Positions 55,039-64,000 of a stretch of 64,000 nt of DNA are shown here, one piece after another. The position numbers and the translations under genes were made by a program. Each line of letters begins with the position of its first letter. Positions within the stretch are counted from its first letter, which is position 1. The notes beneath the pieces are model-generated. The model saw nothing but the letters and a program-made list of their open reading frames with translations. It ran no database searches and had not been told where the DNA came from. This DNA is from Oscillatoria acuminata PCC 6304 (GTDB lineage Bacteria; Cyanobacteriota; Cyanobacteriia; Cyanobacteriales; Laspinemataceae): contig NC_019693.1 of NCBI RefSeq assembly GCF_000317105.1, forward strand, positions 5,767,227 through 5,831,226, in the 5' to 3' direction.

Positions 55039-55890
55039 ATGAGAAACTTTATTAACGAAATTATACCCGGTAACTGTGTTGAGGTGATGAGTGATTTTGA
55101 TGAAAACTCAATTGACCTAACTGTTACTTCTCCCCCTTACGATAAATTAAGAACCTACCAAGGTTATACCTTTCCTTTTGAAGAAATAGCTCAACAGTTA
55201 TATCGAGTCACGAAACCCGGGGGAGTCGTTGTGTGGGTTGTGGCTGATTCTACGATTAAAGGAAGTGAAACGGGAACCAGTTTTAAACAAGCTCTCTACT
55301 TCAAAGAGATTGGATTTAATCTTCATGACACTATGATTTTTCAAAAAACCAATCCAATTCCCCAAATTTATAGAAAAAGATATAACAATGTTTTTGAATA
55401 TATGTTTGTCTTAAGTAAGGGTGAAGTCAAAACACATAACCCGATTAAGATTGATTGTATTCATGCAGGGCTGGAGCTAACTGGAACGACTTACAAAAAC
55501 TATTCCAAAGGTAAGCAGAAAAGAGATAAAATGGCAAATCCGGTCAAAAAACAAAAAATCAAAGGCAATATTTGGGAATATGTGGTGGGGAAAAAAGCGG
55601 AGGATCAAACGGCCAAAGGACACCCAGCGCCCTTTCCCTGCTCATTGGCCCGGGACCATATTAATTCCTGGAGTAATGAAGGGGATATTGTCCTTGACCC
55701 GATGTGTGGAAGTGGAACGACTTGTCTGGCTGCCACTGAACTGGACCGACACTATATTGGGATTGATATTAGTCAAGAGTATTGTGATTTAGCTCTAGAA
55801 CGAATTTCAAATTTTCAGCAACAATTAAAACCATGTCATTATTCAGGGGGTAGAGGCAACGCAGAAGCTGACTCCCAGTGCAAAACCTGA
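55039..55890 (+). CDS. DNA methyltransferase partner of the HindIII-like enzyme
   Basis: A 283-residue beta-class DNA methyltransferase. The catalytic motif IV SPPY (31-34, TSPPYDK) comes before the SAM-binding motif I DPMCGSGTT (220-228). SPPY occurs in N6-adenine and N4-cytosine enzymes; next to a HindIII-type nuclease an N6-adenine enzyme protecting AAGCTT is the natural guess. It is 12 bases after the nuclease gene, same strand, and shares its A/T-rich codon use. Confidence 0.87.
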   Translation: MRNFINEIIPGNCVEVMSDFDENSIDLTVTSPPYDKLRTYQGYTFPFEEIAQQLYRVTKPGGVVVWVVADSTIKGSETGTSFKQALYFKEIGFNLHDTMIFQKTNPIPQIYRKRYNNVFEYMFVLSKGEVKTHNPIKIDCIHAGLELTGTTYKNYSKGKQKRDKMANPVKKQKIKGNIWEYVVGKKAEDQTAKGHPAPFPCSLARDHINSWSNEGDIVLDPMCGSGTTCLAATELDRHYIGIDISQEYCDLALERISNFQQQLKPCHYSGGRGNAEADSQCKT

Positions 55891-56124
55891 ATCCAGAAGT
55901 CCAGAAGGGAAGGTCCTTTTTGACCTGATTACAATGGGTTTGATTGTGACTTGATCAAGGGTGACCCCATAGCAGGCGGCGACCCATAACTGACTCGATC
56001 CGGTAACGATTCCCTCCAGTGCGTTAACCTGGCAGGGAAGGTATCGATTTTGTCGGTAAGGCAGATTTAGGCGTTATCTAACCCGCTGCTATCCCTACTT
56101 TTGTTCTGAGGAGATCTACAAGGA

Positions 56125-57351
56125 ATGACGGTTTCAACAGTTGCTGCAAAGGGGCGAGAACAACAAGAACAGCAGATTGCCCGGTTTATTAAATTGAGTG
56201 TGATGGGGTCAGCGGTGGTGCATCTGGCGGCCCTGGCATTTGTGATGCCTTTGATTAATTTAAAATCGGACGGAACTGAGGATCCGATTGAATTTATTGT
56301 GTTGGAAGAGTCTACGGCGACACCGGAAGAGTTGATGCCGGAATCGGAGACGATCGCATCTCCCACCCCCGAACCCACTCCGGAAATAATGCCGGAACCC
56401 GAGGCAGTACAATCGCCGACCCCCGAACCCACTCCGGAACTAATGCCGGAACCCGAGGTAATAGAATCTCCCACCCCAGAACCCACTCCGGAACTAATGC
56501 CAGAACCGGAGTCAGTCGCATCTCCCACTCCAGAACCCACGCCGGAACTGATGCCGGAACCCGAGTCAGTCGCATCTCCCACACCAGAACCCCTTCAAGA
56601 ACCCGAACCCCTGGATGGATGGCAGGAAACCCCAAGCGCAGAAGTACCGGAAGCAATGGAAACGCCCAGATCGGATTTGCGGGCAGAAGCGTTACCCCGA
56701 CAGAGACCCCCGGAACCTGTCACAGAACCGGCCCCCATGCCGCCCCAGGAGATGTCCCCCTTTACGAATTCTTCTCCGTTGGACCCTGGGCATAATTCCC
56801 GAATTGCCAATTCCAATAATATACAGGGTTCGAGGTTGAGAGAACCCGTTAATCCAGGACGACTGCCGGAGGTCCCCCAGGTGCCGATTGTGGACCCAAT
56901 CCAGGGACAGCCCTTGCCGGTTGAGGAGGAGTCGCCGTTCCATCCAGGGGCGATCGCGAACGGTGAATCCGAGGACCCCTTTCAATCCAATCTCGATCGC
57001 CTGTCGGAACCCTGGGAGGAAAATGCGGGTGGATTCCCGGAGGTTGAGGCGGATTCTACCCTCGGCGGGACTAGAAATTTAGAAAATGAGTCGGGACCCG
57101 AGGCGATCGCTTGTCGTCGTTGCGATCCGCCCCCCTATCCCCAGATTGCCCTGGATAATGCCTGGGAAGGGACGGTGATTCTGATTGCCGATATCGCCCC
57201 GGATGGGACGGTGATTTCAGCGGAAATTCAGCAGTCTAGCGATTATAGTATCCTCGATGATGCGGCGAGAGAGCAAGTAGAACGTTGGACATTCGACCCT
57301 TCAGAACAGGGTCAACAGGGGCTAGTAATTCCAGTTCCCTTTGAACTGTAA
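56125..57351 (+). CDS. TonB-like energy transducer with Pro/Glu repeats
   Basis: A 408-residue protein. One membrane helix near residues 24-45 ('LSVMGSAVVHLAALAFVMPL') anchors it in the inner membrane. A long Pro-rich region follows, with four exact-length 18-residue units (79-150, SPTPEPTPELMPEPE plus three variable). The C-terminal ~85 residues are a TonB C-terminal domain: 'PPYPQIALDNAWEGTVILIA' and 'AREQVERWTFDP'. TonB links the proton gradient to outer-membrane transporters. No ExbB, ExbD or receptor gene is near. The Pro/Glu stretch is the rigid rod across the periplasm. Confidence 0.85.
   Translation: MTVSTVAAKGREQQEQQIARFIKLSVMGSAVVHLAALAFVMPLINLKSDGTEDPIEFIVLEESTATPEELMPESETIASPTPEPTPEIMPEPEAVQSPTPEPTPELMPEPEVIESPTPEPTPELMPEPESVASPTPEPTPELMPEPESVASPTPEPLQEPEPLDGWQETPSAEVPEAMETPRSDLRAEALPRQRPPEPVTEPAPMPPQEMSPFTNSSPLDPGHNSRIANSNNIQGSRLREPVNPGRLPEVPQVPIVDPIQGQPLPVEEESPFHPGAIANGESEDPFQSNLDRLSEPWEENAGGFPEVEADSTLGGTRNLENESGPEAIACRRCDPPPYPQIALDNAWEGTVILIADIAPDGTVISAEIQQSSDYSILDDAAREQVERWTFDPSEQGQQGLVIPVPFEL
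56359..56574 (+). repeat. 54-bp tandem repeat inside the TonB-like gene
   Basis: Four direct copies of a 54-base unit (tctcccaccccagaacccac type) with a few silent differences encode the 18-residue Pro/Glu units. Copy number may vary between strains. Confidence 0.8.
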
Positions 57352-57388
57352 GCTGTAATGTTGCAAAAGCACTGAGGAACAGGTATTG

Positions 57389-57487
57389 ATGGAGAGTGGA
57401 AATTGGCAGGAGTGGGTAACAGTTTGGGGTTATTTGGGCTTTACCCTGTTCATTATGGGCTGCATTTGGGTGGCGGGGAAACGATAA
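57389..57487 (+). CDS. Small single-helix membrane protein, 32 residues
   Basis: A short frame between the TonB-like gene and the large kinase. It reads MESGNWQEWVTVWGYLGFT..., with one hydrophobic helix (about 12-28) and a basic end (GKR). A ribosome site (gagga) lies 8-12 bases before the ATG and the stop is TAA. Small proteins of one helix often regulate larger membrane complexes, but no family was recognised. Confidence 0.5.
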   Translation: MESGNWQEWVTVWGYLGFTLFIMGCIWVAGKR

Positions 57488-57563
57488 CCGATCGCAACAA
57501 TCCGATCTCCGATGGGTGCGTTTGAGGAAATTGCAAAAGCCTCTATCCAGACTGGGGTAGAGA

Positions 57564-60500
57564 ATGCCAAAATTGAAGTCAGAGACTGGCTTAATCACTC
57601 GACCCTATTCTGCAATGAAACATTATCACGAAGCCCCCGACGGCAGCGACGGGCGATCGCATCAACTTCTGGCAGCCCTTCCCGTGGGGGTGGCCCTGAT
57701 TAACCCCGAGGGCAACCTCACTTATACGAATCATTATTTCGAGCAGTTGCTGGGGGCAGAGATTTTGTCTGGGGAGGACAACCCAGGACCGAGGATGGCT
57801 TCTGGGGGAGGTCCTCACCCTTGGCGGCGATCGCTCTTAGGAGACCCCCTGACCATTGAGACGCTCCACCGGAATCATAAAGGTGAGAAAATTTCCCTAG
57901 AACTGCGATCGGTGCCGGTTTGGGATGAGAGTGGAGCAATTACCGGCGCATTGATGACGGTGGCGGAGATAGGCGATCGCCTTGGCACAGTGAACGAGGG
58001 ACCTGACCCTGACTCTTGTGGGGAGGTGGAGACTACGAAACCGGATCAACTCCCCTGTAATAATTTTTGCACAACGGTTCTGGAACACCCCGACACATTT
58101 ATTTATTGCGCTAAAGTCTCCAGCAGTTGCCCTTGGCAGTATCAATACTGTTCTCCCAGTGCCGAGACAATTTTTGGCTATACATCAGCAGAATTATTAA
58201 CTCAAACCGGCTTATGGCTATCGCAGATCAACCCAAAAGAGAGAGCAACCGTCGTTCAACCGGCCTTAGCACAACTCAAGGGCGGCGATAAACTTATATT
58301 AGAGTATCGATTTCAGCATAAAAATGGAAGTTGGCGCTGGATTTCCCAGACCTTTACTGTGCAACCCGAGGCGACGACTGATGCCTGGGGGGTGACTGGA
58401 ATTGCCTTAGATATTACCGATCGCAAACAGGCCGAAAAAGCCCTCCGGGAAAGTAAACAGCGCTATGCGACACTGGCTAACGCTTCACCTGTCGGCATTT
58501 TTCGCACGGATCTCCAGGGCAATTGCCTCTATGGGAACCATCGCAGTTTTGAAATGATTGGCTTATCGCAACAAGCGTCAATGGGACTCGGGTGGATGAG
58601 TACATTACACCCCCAGGACCGCGATCGCACGATGACGGCTTGGTTGAATTTTGTCCAGCAGGGGGTTCCGTTTAATTGTGAGTACCGCTTTGTGCGACCT
58701 GATGGCACCGTCCTTTGGGTCCTCGGACAAGCGGGGGTGGAAAAAGATCCAGAAGGAAAGCCCGTGGGGTATGTCGGCACGATTACGGATATCACCGAAC
58801 GCAAACAAGTCCAAGCGGCGCTGCAAGTATCAGAGGAACGACTTCAAGCGTTGTTAGAAAACGTATCCGTGCTGATTTCGAGTGTCCGGGTTTATCGGGA
58901 CCACACTTGGGAATATGAGTATATGTCCCCCGGGGCTGCTGCCTTGGTGGGATTCACGGCGTCAGAACTGTTAGCAGAACGGGACCTCTGGCTATCGCGG
59001 TTACCGAGGGAGGATTTAGATGCCGTTGTGGATAATTTAAAACGGGTCTTGGTGGAAAAAGCCGTCGAAGTCGAATCTCGATTTCGTCACAAAAATGGGG
59101 AGTTGCGGTGGTTATTACAAACCTTAATTTCCCGATGGGATGAAGGGGCAAACTGCTGGATGATTACCACGGTCACTCGGGACATTACCGAACGGAAACA
59201 AGCGGAACAACTGCTGGCGGATTACAATCGGACCTTGGAGATGCAAGTGCGCGATCGCACCGCTGAACTCGCCCAAATCAATCACCGCTTAGAGCAGGAA
59301 ATCCGCGATCGTCAAGAAATTGAAGCCTCCCTGCGAAAGAGCGAACAGACATTATCTGCTATTCTGGAAAATGTGGGAGCCTGCATTTACATCAAAAATT
59401 TAAACAGTCAATATATTTATATGAATCGCCTCGGGGTCGAATGGTTGGGAGGCATCAAAACCGAAGTCATCGGCTTTGATGATTTTAAGTTTTTCTCCCC
59501 AGAAATGGCCCAATTTATGCAAGAGAAAGACCAGGAAGTGATTCAAACCGGCTCAATTATGCAGTCTTTTGATATTGGCTTCGTTCAACATACCAACAAA
59601 TTACACCACTATTTAACCATCAAAGTTCCCCTAAAAAATCCCGATGGGAGCATTTATGCCATCTGTGGAATTTCCACGGATATTACAGAACTCAAACAAA
59701 CCGAAAAAGCCCTGCGTTTAAGCGAAGAACGGATTCAAGCCCTTTTAAATGCCATTCCCGATATGATGTTCCGGCAACGGATTGATGGAACCTATCTGGA
59801 TGTACACGCTCCAGATCGCTGTCTCAAAGTCTCCCCAGAACGGCTCATTGGGACAAATTTGCGAGATTTTCCCATGCCTGAATCCATCAAAACGAATTTG
59901 TTTGAACGGTTCCAACGGGCGGCGCAAACTGGAACCTTGCAAACTTACGAACATGAACTGGAACAAGAGGATGGGATACATAGCTATGAAGCTCGGATTG
60001 TCAAAAGCGGGGTAGATGAAGTGGTTTGTATCGTCCGGGATGTCACAGAACGTAAGCGTGCAGAAGCAGCTTTACATGAAAGTGAAGAACGGTATCGTTC
60101 AGTTATTGCGGCAATGGCGGAGGGGGTTGTTTTACAGGAAGCCAGTGGAGAAATTCGTACTTGCAATGCCAGCGCCGAACGGATTCTCGGGTTATCTCAG
60201 GAACAAATGATGGAAAAAACCTCTTTGGACCCCGGCTGGCGGGCGGTTCGCGAAAATGGGTCTCCGTTTCCTGGACATGAACATCCGGCAATGGTCACTC
60301 TAGAAACTGGGGAACCTTGTGCGAATGTGATTATGGGGGTGCATAAACCCGATGGCAGCTTAACTTGGATTTCTATCAACTCCCAACCGTTATTTCACCG
60401 GGGGGAAGACCGTCCAGCAGCAGTGGTGGCCTCGTTTTCTGACATTACCGATCGCTTTGAAGTGCAACAAGCCCTGCGTCATGGTGAGGCCCGCTATCGG

Positions 60501-62759
60501 GCCATTTTAGAGGACCAAACTGAGCTGATTGTGCGATTTCTGCCCGATGGCATGGTTACCTTTGTGAATGAAGCGTTTTGCCGATTTTTTGGGGTGACCC
60601 GAGACGAGGCGATCGCCCATCACTATGAACCGGCAATTGTAGCAGAGGACCGGGAATCTGTGGCCCGGTTTTTGGATGAAATCTCACCGCAAAATCCTGT
60701 GGTGACCTTTGAAAATCGGGCGATCGCCCGGGGAGAACTCCGATGGACTCAGTGGGTGACCCGTGGCATTTTTGAGGAATCCGGTCGGATTTTGGAATAC
60801 CAAGCGGTGGGACGGGATATCAGCGATCGTAAACAAATCGAAGAGGCGTTAAGCACCAGTCAGCATTTTCTCCAAAAAGTCGCCGATGCCATTCCCCATA
60901 TTTTATACTTGCGCGACCTTTCTACCAACACCAGCATTTATCTCAATCAGCAATCCCTCTGTATTTTAGGCTACTCTCCCACTGAACTGGGAGATACCCA
61001 CCCGGAATGGTCTCTCGAACGCTACCATCTTGAGGATCAAGCTCTATTCTCCCAGGGAACTGCTCGATTTCTCTCACTTCAGGACACTGACGTTCTTTCT
61101 ACGGAATACCGATTTCGGCACAAAAATGGGGACTGGCGTTGGTTGAATGCCCGAGAAGTCGTCTTTTCCAGAGACTCCCAGGGAATCCCCACTCACATCC
61201 TGGGTTCCGTCGAGGATATTACCCCCCGTAAACTGGCGGAAACCGAACTCGAACGGGCCAAAGATGCGGCAGAAGCAGCCAACCGCGCTAAAAGTGCCTT
61301 CCTCGCCAATATGAGTCATGAATTAAGAACTCCCCTCACCGCTATTTTAGGCTTTTCCCGGCTGCTCAGTGCTGCCGCCAATCTCACCCGAGAACAGCAA
61401 GAACATTTGAATATCGTTCGCAAAAGTGGGGAACATCTCCTCGATCTGATTGAACGAGTCCTTGACCTCTCCAAAATTGAAGCGGGGACGATGACCCTTA
61501 GCGAAAATGATTTTGACCTGTACAGGTTGTTAATAGATGTGCAGAATATGTTCTCTTTAAAAGCAAAAGAAAAGGGCTTGACACTCACGATTTATTCCGA
61601 AATTAATGTCCCCAAGTATATTAGAACCGATGAAGTTAAATTGCGTCAAATTCTAATTAATTTACTGGCCAATGCAATTAAATTTACCGCAGAGGGTCAG
61701 GTCTGTTTACGGGTCAGCAGAGGGGAACAAGAGTCTGATAGTGCTGCGGTTTCCGGTGAGGGTTTATCGAAAATTTGCGTTGAAGTTTCGGATACGGGAA
61801 TTGGGATTGATTCCCGCTATTTTGAACATCTTTTTAAACCGTTTGTTCAAACCGGGGCAGGGATTTATTCCCAAGAAGGTACAGGATTGGGATTAAACAT
61901 TAGCGCTCAGTTTATCCGGTTAATGGGAGGGGATATCTCCGTCCAAAGCCGGGGGAAATTATATACAGAGGGAGAGCCATGTTCTGAAATTCTGATAGAC
62001 TCAACCTCCGAATTGGGGCCCGTGACAACCTTTAAATTTGAGATTCCGGTCCGAGTCGTAACCGGGGGTGAAATTCCCGGACTTAATCCCTTTCCCTTGG
62101 GTCGTTCTCTCCAGCCACAACAACCGGGCTACCGAATGATTATAGTGGATGATCACGATTATAATAGCCAACTGTTGATGCAAATTCTCCACCCTTTTGG
62201 GTTTGAATTAAAACGAGCAGTTAACGGTGAAGAAGTTTTGGAAATGTGGCAAGAGTTTTTACCCCATTTAATTTGGATGGATATGCGAATGCCTAAAATA
62301 GATGGGTATGAAGCAACCCGTCGAATTAAAGCCTATTGTCAGAATCATCCGGAAATTCCGGTTCCGGCGATTGTCGCCATTACGGCGAGTGGTTGGCATT
62401 TTGATAAATCAGAAATTTTGGCGTCAGGTTGTGATGGGTTGATTCGTAAACCTTTTCGAGACGTGGATATTTTTGAGGCGATCGCCACTCATTTAGGGCT
62501 ATCTTTGATGGCATCCCACAGAACCCCGGATGTTCCAGTTCTCGACCCAGAAGCCATGACTTTAAAAGCCGCGGACTTGGCCCATATTCCTCAGGAATTT
62601 CTTGATAATTTATGGAATGGTTTAGTCCAAGGGGATTTAGAACTGATAGCCTCGGCGATCGAACAAGTGGGTGGAGAAGACCCCGTTTTAGCCGATGCCC
62701 TCCAATCTTTAGCCAATCAATATCAATTTGAAAAATTACTGGGACTGATTTCCAGGTAA
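57564..62759 (+). CDS. Multi-PAS hybrid histidine kinase
   Basis: A 1731-residue cytoplasmic sensor kinase with no membrane helix. About eight or nine PAS/PAC modules occupy residues 30-1220, recognised by repeated 'ITDRKQAEKALRESE'-type ends ('ITERKQ', 'VTERKRAEAALHESEERY'). One coiled-coil stretch lies near 550-590 ('QVRDRTAELAQINHRLEQEI'). The HisKA domain has H1252 in NMSHELRTPLTA, the HATPase has 'GTGLGLNISAQFI', and a C-terminal receiver has D1573 in IWMDMRMPKIDG. Residues ~1640-1731 may be an Hpt-like remnant. The many PAS domains suggest several inputs (light, redox or small molecules). An ATG at 57615 is an alternative start. Confidence 0.88.
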   Translation: MPKLKSETGLITRPYSAMKHYHEAPDGSDGRSHQLLAALPVGVALINPEGNLTYTNHYFEQLLGAEILSGEDNPGPRMASGGGPHPWRRSLLGDPLTIETLHRNHKGEKISLELRSVPVWDESGAITGALMTVAEIGDRLGTVNEGPDPDSCGEVETTKPDQLPCNNFCTTVLEHPDTFIYCAKVSSSCPWQYQYCSPSAETIFGYTSAELLTQTGLWLSQINPKERATVVQPALAQLKGGDKLILEYRFQHKNGSWRWISQTFTVQPEATTDAWGVTGIALDITDRKQAEKALRESKQRYATLANASPVGIFRTDLQGNCLYGNHRSFEMIGLSQQASMGLGWMSTLHPQDRDRTMTAWLNFVQQGVPFNCEYRFVRPDGTVLWVLGQAGVEKDPEGKPVGYVGTITDITERKQVQAALQVSEERLQALLENVSVLISSVRVYRDHTWEYEYMSPGAAALVGFTASELLAERDLWLSRLPREDLDAVVDNLKRVLVEKAVEVESRFRHKNGELRWLLQTLISRWDEGANCWMITTVTRDITERKQAEQLLADYNRTLEMQVRDRTAELAQINHRLEQEIRDRQEIEASLRKSEQTLSAILENVGACIYIKNLNSQYIYMNRLGVEWLGGIKTEVIGFDDFKFFSPEMAQFMQEKDQEVIQTGSIMQSFDIGFVQHTNKLHHYLTIKVPLKNPDGSIYAICGISTDITELKQTEKALRLSEERIQALLNAIPDMMFRQRIDGTYLDVHAPDRCLKVSPERLIGTNLRDFPMPESIKTNLFERFQRAAQTGTLQTYEHELEQEDGIHSYEARIVKSGVDEVVCIVRDVTERKRAEAALHESEERYRSVIAAMAEGVVLQEASGEIRTCNASAERILGLSQEQMMEKTSLDPGWRAVRENGSPFPGHEHPAMVTLETGEPCANVIMGVHKPDGSLTWISINSQPLFHRGEDRPAAVVASFSDITDRFEVQQALRHGEARYRAILEDQTELIVRFLPDGMVTFVNEAFCRFFGVTRDEAIAHHYEPAIVAEDRESVARFLDEISPQNPVVTFENRAIARGELRWTQWVTRGIFEESGRILEYQAVGRDISDRKQIEEALSTSQHFLQKVADAIPHILYLRDLSTNTSIYLNQQSLCILGYSPTELGDTHPEWSLERYHLEDQALFSQGTARFLSLQDTDVLSTEYRFRHKNGDWRWLNAREVVFSRDSQGIPTHILGSVEDITPRKLAETELERAKDAAEAANRAKSAFLANMSHELRTPLTAILGFSRLLSAAANLTREQQEHLNIVRKSGEHLLDLIERVLDLSKIEAGTMTLSENDFDLYRLLIDVQNMFSLKAKEKGLTLTIYSEINVPKYIRTDEVKLRQILINLLANAIKFTAEGQVCLRVSRGEQESDSAAVSGEGLSKICVEVSDTGIGIDSRYFEHLFKPFVQTGAGIYSQEGTGLGLNISAQFIRLMGGDISVQSRGKLYTEGEPCSEILIDSTSELGPVTTFKFEIPVRVVTGGEIPGLNPFPLGRSLQPQQPGYRMIIVDDHDYNSQLLMQILHPFGFELKRAVNGEEVLEMWQEFLPHLIWMDMRMPKIDGYEATRRIKAYCQNHPEIPVPAIVAITASGWHFDKSEILASGCDGLIRKPFRDVDIFEAIATHLGLSLMASHRTPDVPVLDPEAMTLKAADLAHIPQEFLDNLWNGLVQGDLELIASAIEQVGGEDPVLADALQSLANQYQFEKLLGLISR

Positions 62760-63669
62760 AGTTATATCCCCCGTTTTTTGTTCATTAAAAACTTAGAATA
62801 ATGTTCAGTTGGAATTATAATTTTTGGTTTTAATCCTGTTAATGAAATCCTGATCAACCTGCTGGTCCTTCTCAGGGATGATATCGCTTCATAACAACTC
62901 TGTAGCTTGGATTGAATTGGGGAATACATCCTTAAATCAATCCATTGATCCTCAAAAAAATGGGACGGGATAGTAAAGGGTTTGCGGGTAGACTTTTTTC
63001 AAAAAAAGTGCTATAGTAAAAATAAATCGGGCCAGGGTGGGAAAACTATCCAGTTATGCGGAAATCGCGCCCCAGTTGCTGACTTTGGGAAAAAGGGGCG
63101 ATCGCCTCCTTCAACCCCAAACCCTGACTAGATTTAATCATTCCATCCTACTCATGATGGGGATCATCGGAACTTCCTCGGGTTAATAGCTGGAATAGAT
63201 CAATCTGCCCCCGATCGCCTCTATCCTAAGATATAGGATCAGGATACCCGATTAGATAGATAGGGCAAAAACTATCTGGCCCTAATTTGTTGCGGATTAG
63301 CAGAATGTTATGAAGAAACCCGGTTTGTCTTTCCGTGACTGAAGCGGTGTCGTAGAGCCTTTGAGTAGAGCATCGGAAATTCAAAGAAAGGGATGAAAGA
63401 GTCAGGGATAAAGCATTGATTAATTTTTCCAGCCAAAGAATCTGCTATTATTAAAGTCAAAGGACAATAGACCCCTAATTTTTGGATGAATCCATGTTCG
63501 ATTTATTCAATTTTGTCATTGCTTCACCCCACCCCGGGTAAGCAGAAGATGCTCAGTTTTTGAAGCGGCTTTAAAAGATAGAGAATCAAAATCAAATTTG
63601 TCGGTTTAACAACTCGTAAAAATTCAGGAGAGTGGTCCTTATTCTCAAGATACAGGAGTGACTCAATCA
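62760..63669. other. 910-base intergenic region
   Basis: No convincing gene was found; the longest frames are a few tens of codons without ribosome sites. It contains the repeated aacccggtttgtctttccg motif (63313) and A-rich tracts (62948-63010). The last part has the promoter and leader of the response regulator. The size is unusual for this window, so a small RNA or leader is possible. Confidence 0.4.
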
Positions 63670-64000
63670 ATGGTGAATCAGCGGTCCGCATCAAGCCCCA
63701 CAGCTCATGTATTAGTCGTTGACGATACCCCCGTTAACCTTTTACTTTTGAACCAAATCCTCTGCCGACACAATTATAAAATTAGAGTCGCTCCCAATGG
63801 AAAAATGGCATTAAAATCGGTTTTAACCAATCCTCCCGATTTGATTTTATTAGATATTAAAATGCCCGACATAGACGGGTACGAAGTTTGTCGGCAACTC
63901 AAATTGGACCCGCGAACGGCGGAAATTCCTATCATTTTTATCAGCGCTTTGGATGGGGTGATTGATAAAGTAACCGCTTTTAATTTAGGCGGCGTAGACT
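63670..64000 (+). CDS. Response regulator, N-terminal part
   Basis: An open frame from the ATG at 63670 that runs off the window end (110 codons visible). AGGAG lies 12-16 bases upstream. The receiver domain shows the acid pair D18/D19 (VVDDTP), the phospho-acceptor D62 in LLDIKMPDIDG, and 'IIFISALDG'. The output domain is outside the window. It may follow the kinase at 57564 in a pathway (inference). Confidence 0.85.
   Translation, partial: MVNQRSASSPTAHVLVVDDTPVNLLLLNQILCRHNYKIRVAPNGKMALKSVLTNPPDLILLDIKMPDIDGYEVCRQLKLDPRTAEIPIIFISALDGVIDKVTAFNLGGVD

Overview
The window is chromosomal DNA of a filamentous cyanobacterium. Inferred evidence: the octamer gcgatcgc (HIP1-like) recurs throughout, there is an omega-3 acyl-lipid desaturase, and cyanobacterial families are dense (Uma2, DUF928, CHASE2 kinases, RDD-pentapeptide and multi-PAS proteins). 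An Oscillatoria/Laspinema-type genome would fit, but the sequence alone does not settle the genus.

Layout. 1-20 kb is mostly housekeeping: a radical-SAM fragment, an SDR oxidoreductase, a long signal peptidase I, an envelope protein, an RDD-pentapeptide membrane protein, a membrane GTPase, the desaturase, a B12-binding radical SAM protein, a secreted Calx-beta/RTX protein and leucyl-tRNA synthetase. At 18.7-20.2 kb lie a Rpn-type nuclease gene, a broken copy of it and small foldback repeats.

20.5-33 kb is a type III-B CRISPR island. In order: a stand-alone Csx3 ring nuclease, a Csx3-ATPase fusion, a 24-repeat array (21960-23759), a TIGR03985-like WYL-type regulator, a divergently transcribed two-helix membrane CARF protein, and a tightly overlapping operon of cas10 (no HD domain, GGDD intact), cmr3, cmr4, cmr5 and a Cmr6-Cmr1-like double-RAMP protein. 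There is no cas1, cas2 or cas6 in the window. The set can plausibly make cyclic oligoadenylate (Cas10), sense it at the membrane (CARF) and destroy it (Csx3). The Cmr4 position normally holding the target-RNA-cleaving Asp appears to be Asn, and the second Csx3 domain lacks two of three catalytic residues. The whole looks like a signalling-dominated system acting through the membrane. This is the most interesting part of the window.

33-50 kb holds an M23 peptidase, a CHASE2 hybrid kinase fused to a nucleotide cyclase, and a leftward cluster of two tandem 1.27-kilo-residue two-partner-secretion adhesins, a CHAT (caspase-like) TPR protein and a DUF928 protein. 50-56 kb holds a transketolase-like ThDP enzyme, two tandem Uma2 genes and a HindIII-family restriction-modification pair; AAGCTT is almost absent from the window. 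56-64 kb holds a TonB-like protein with a Pro/Glu repeat, a 32-residue membrane ORF, a 1731-residue multi-PAS hybrid kinase, a 900-base gap and the start of a response regulator that runs off the end. No rRNA or tRNA gene was recognised.
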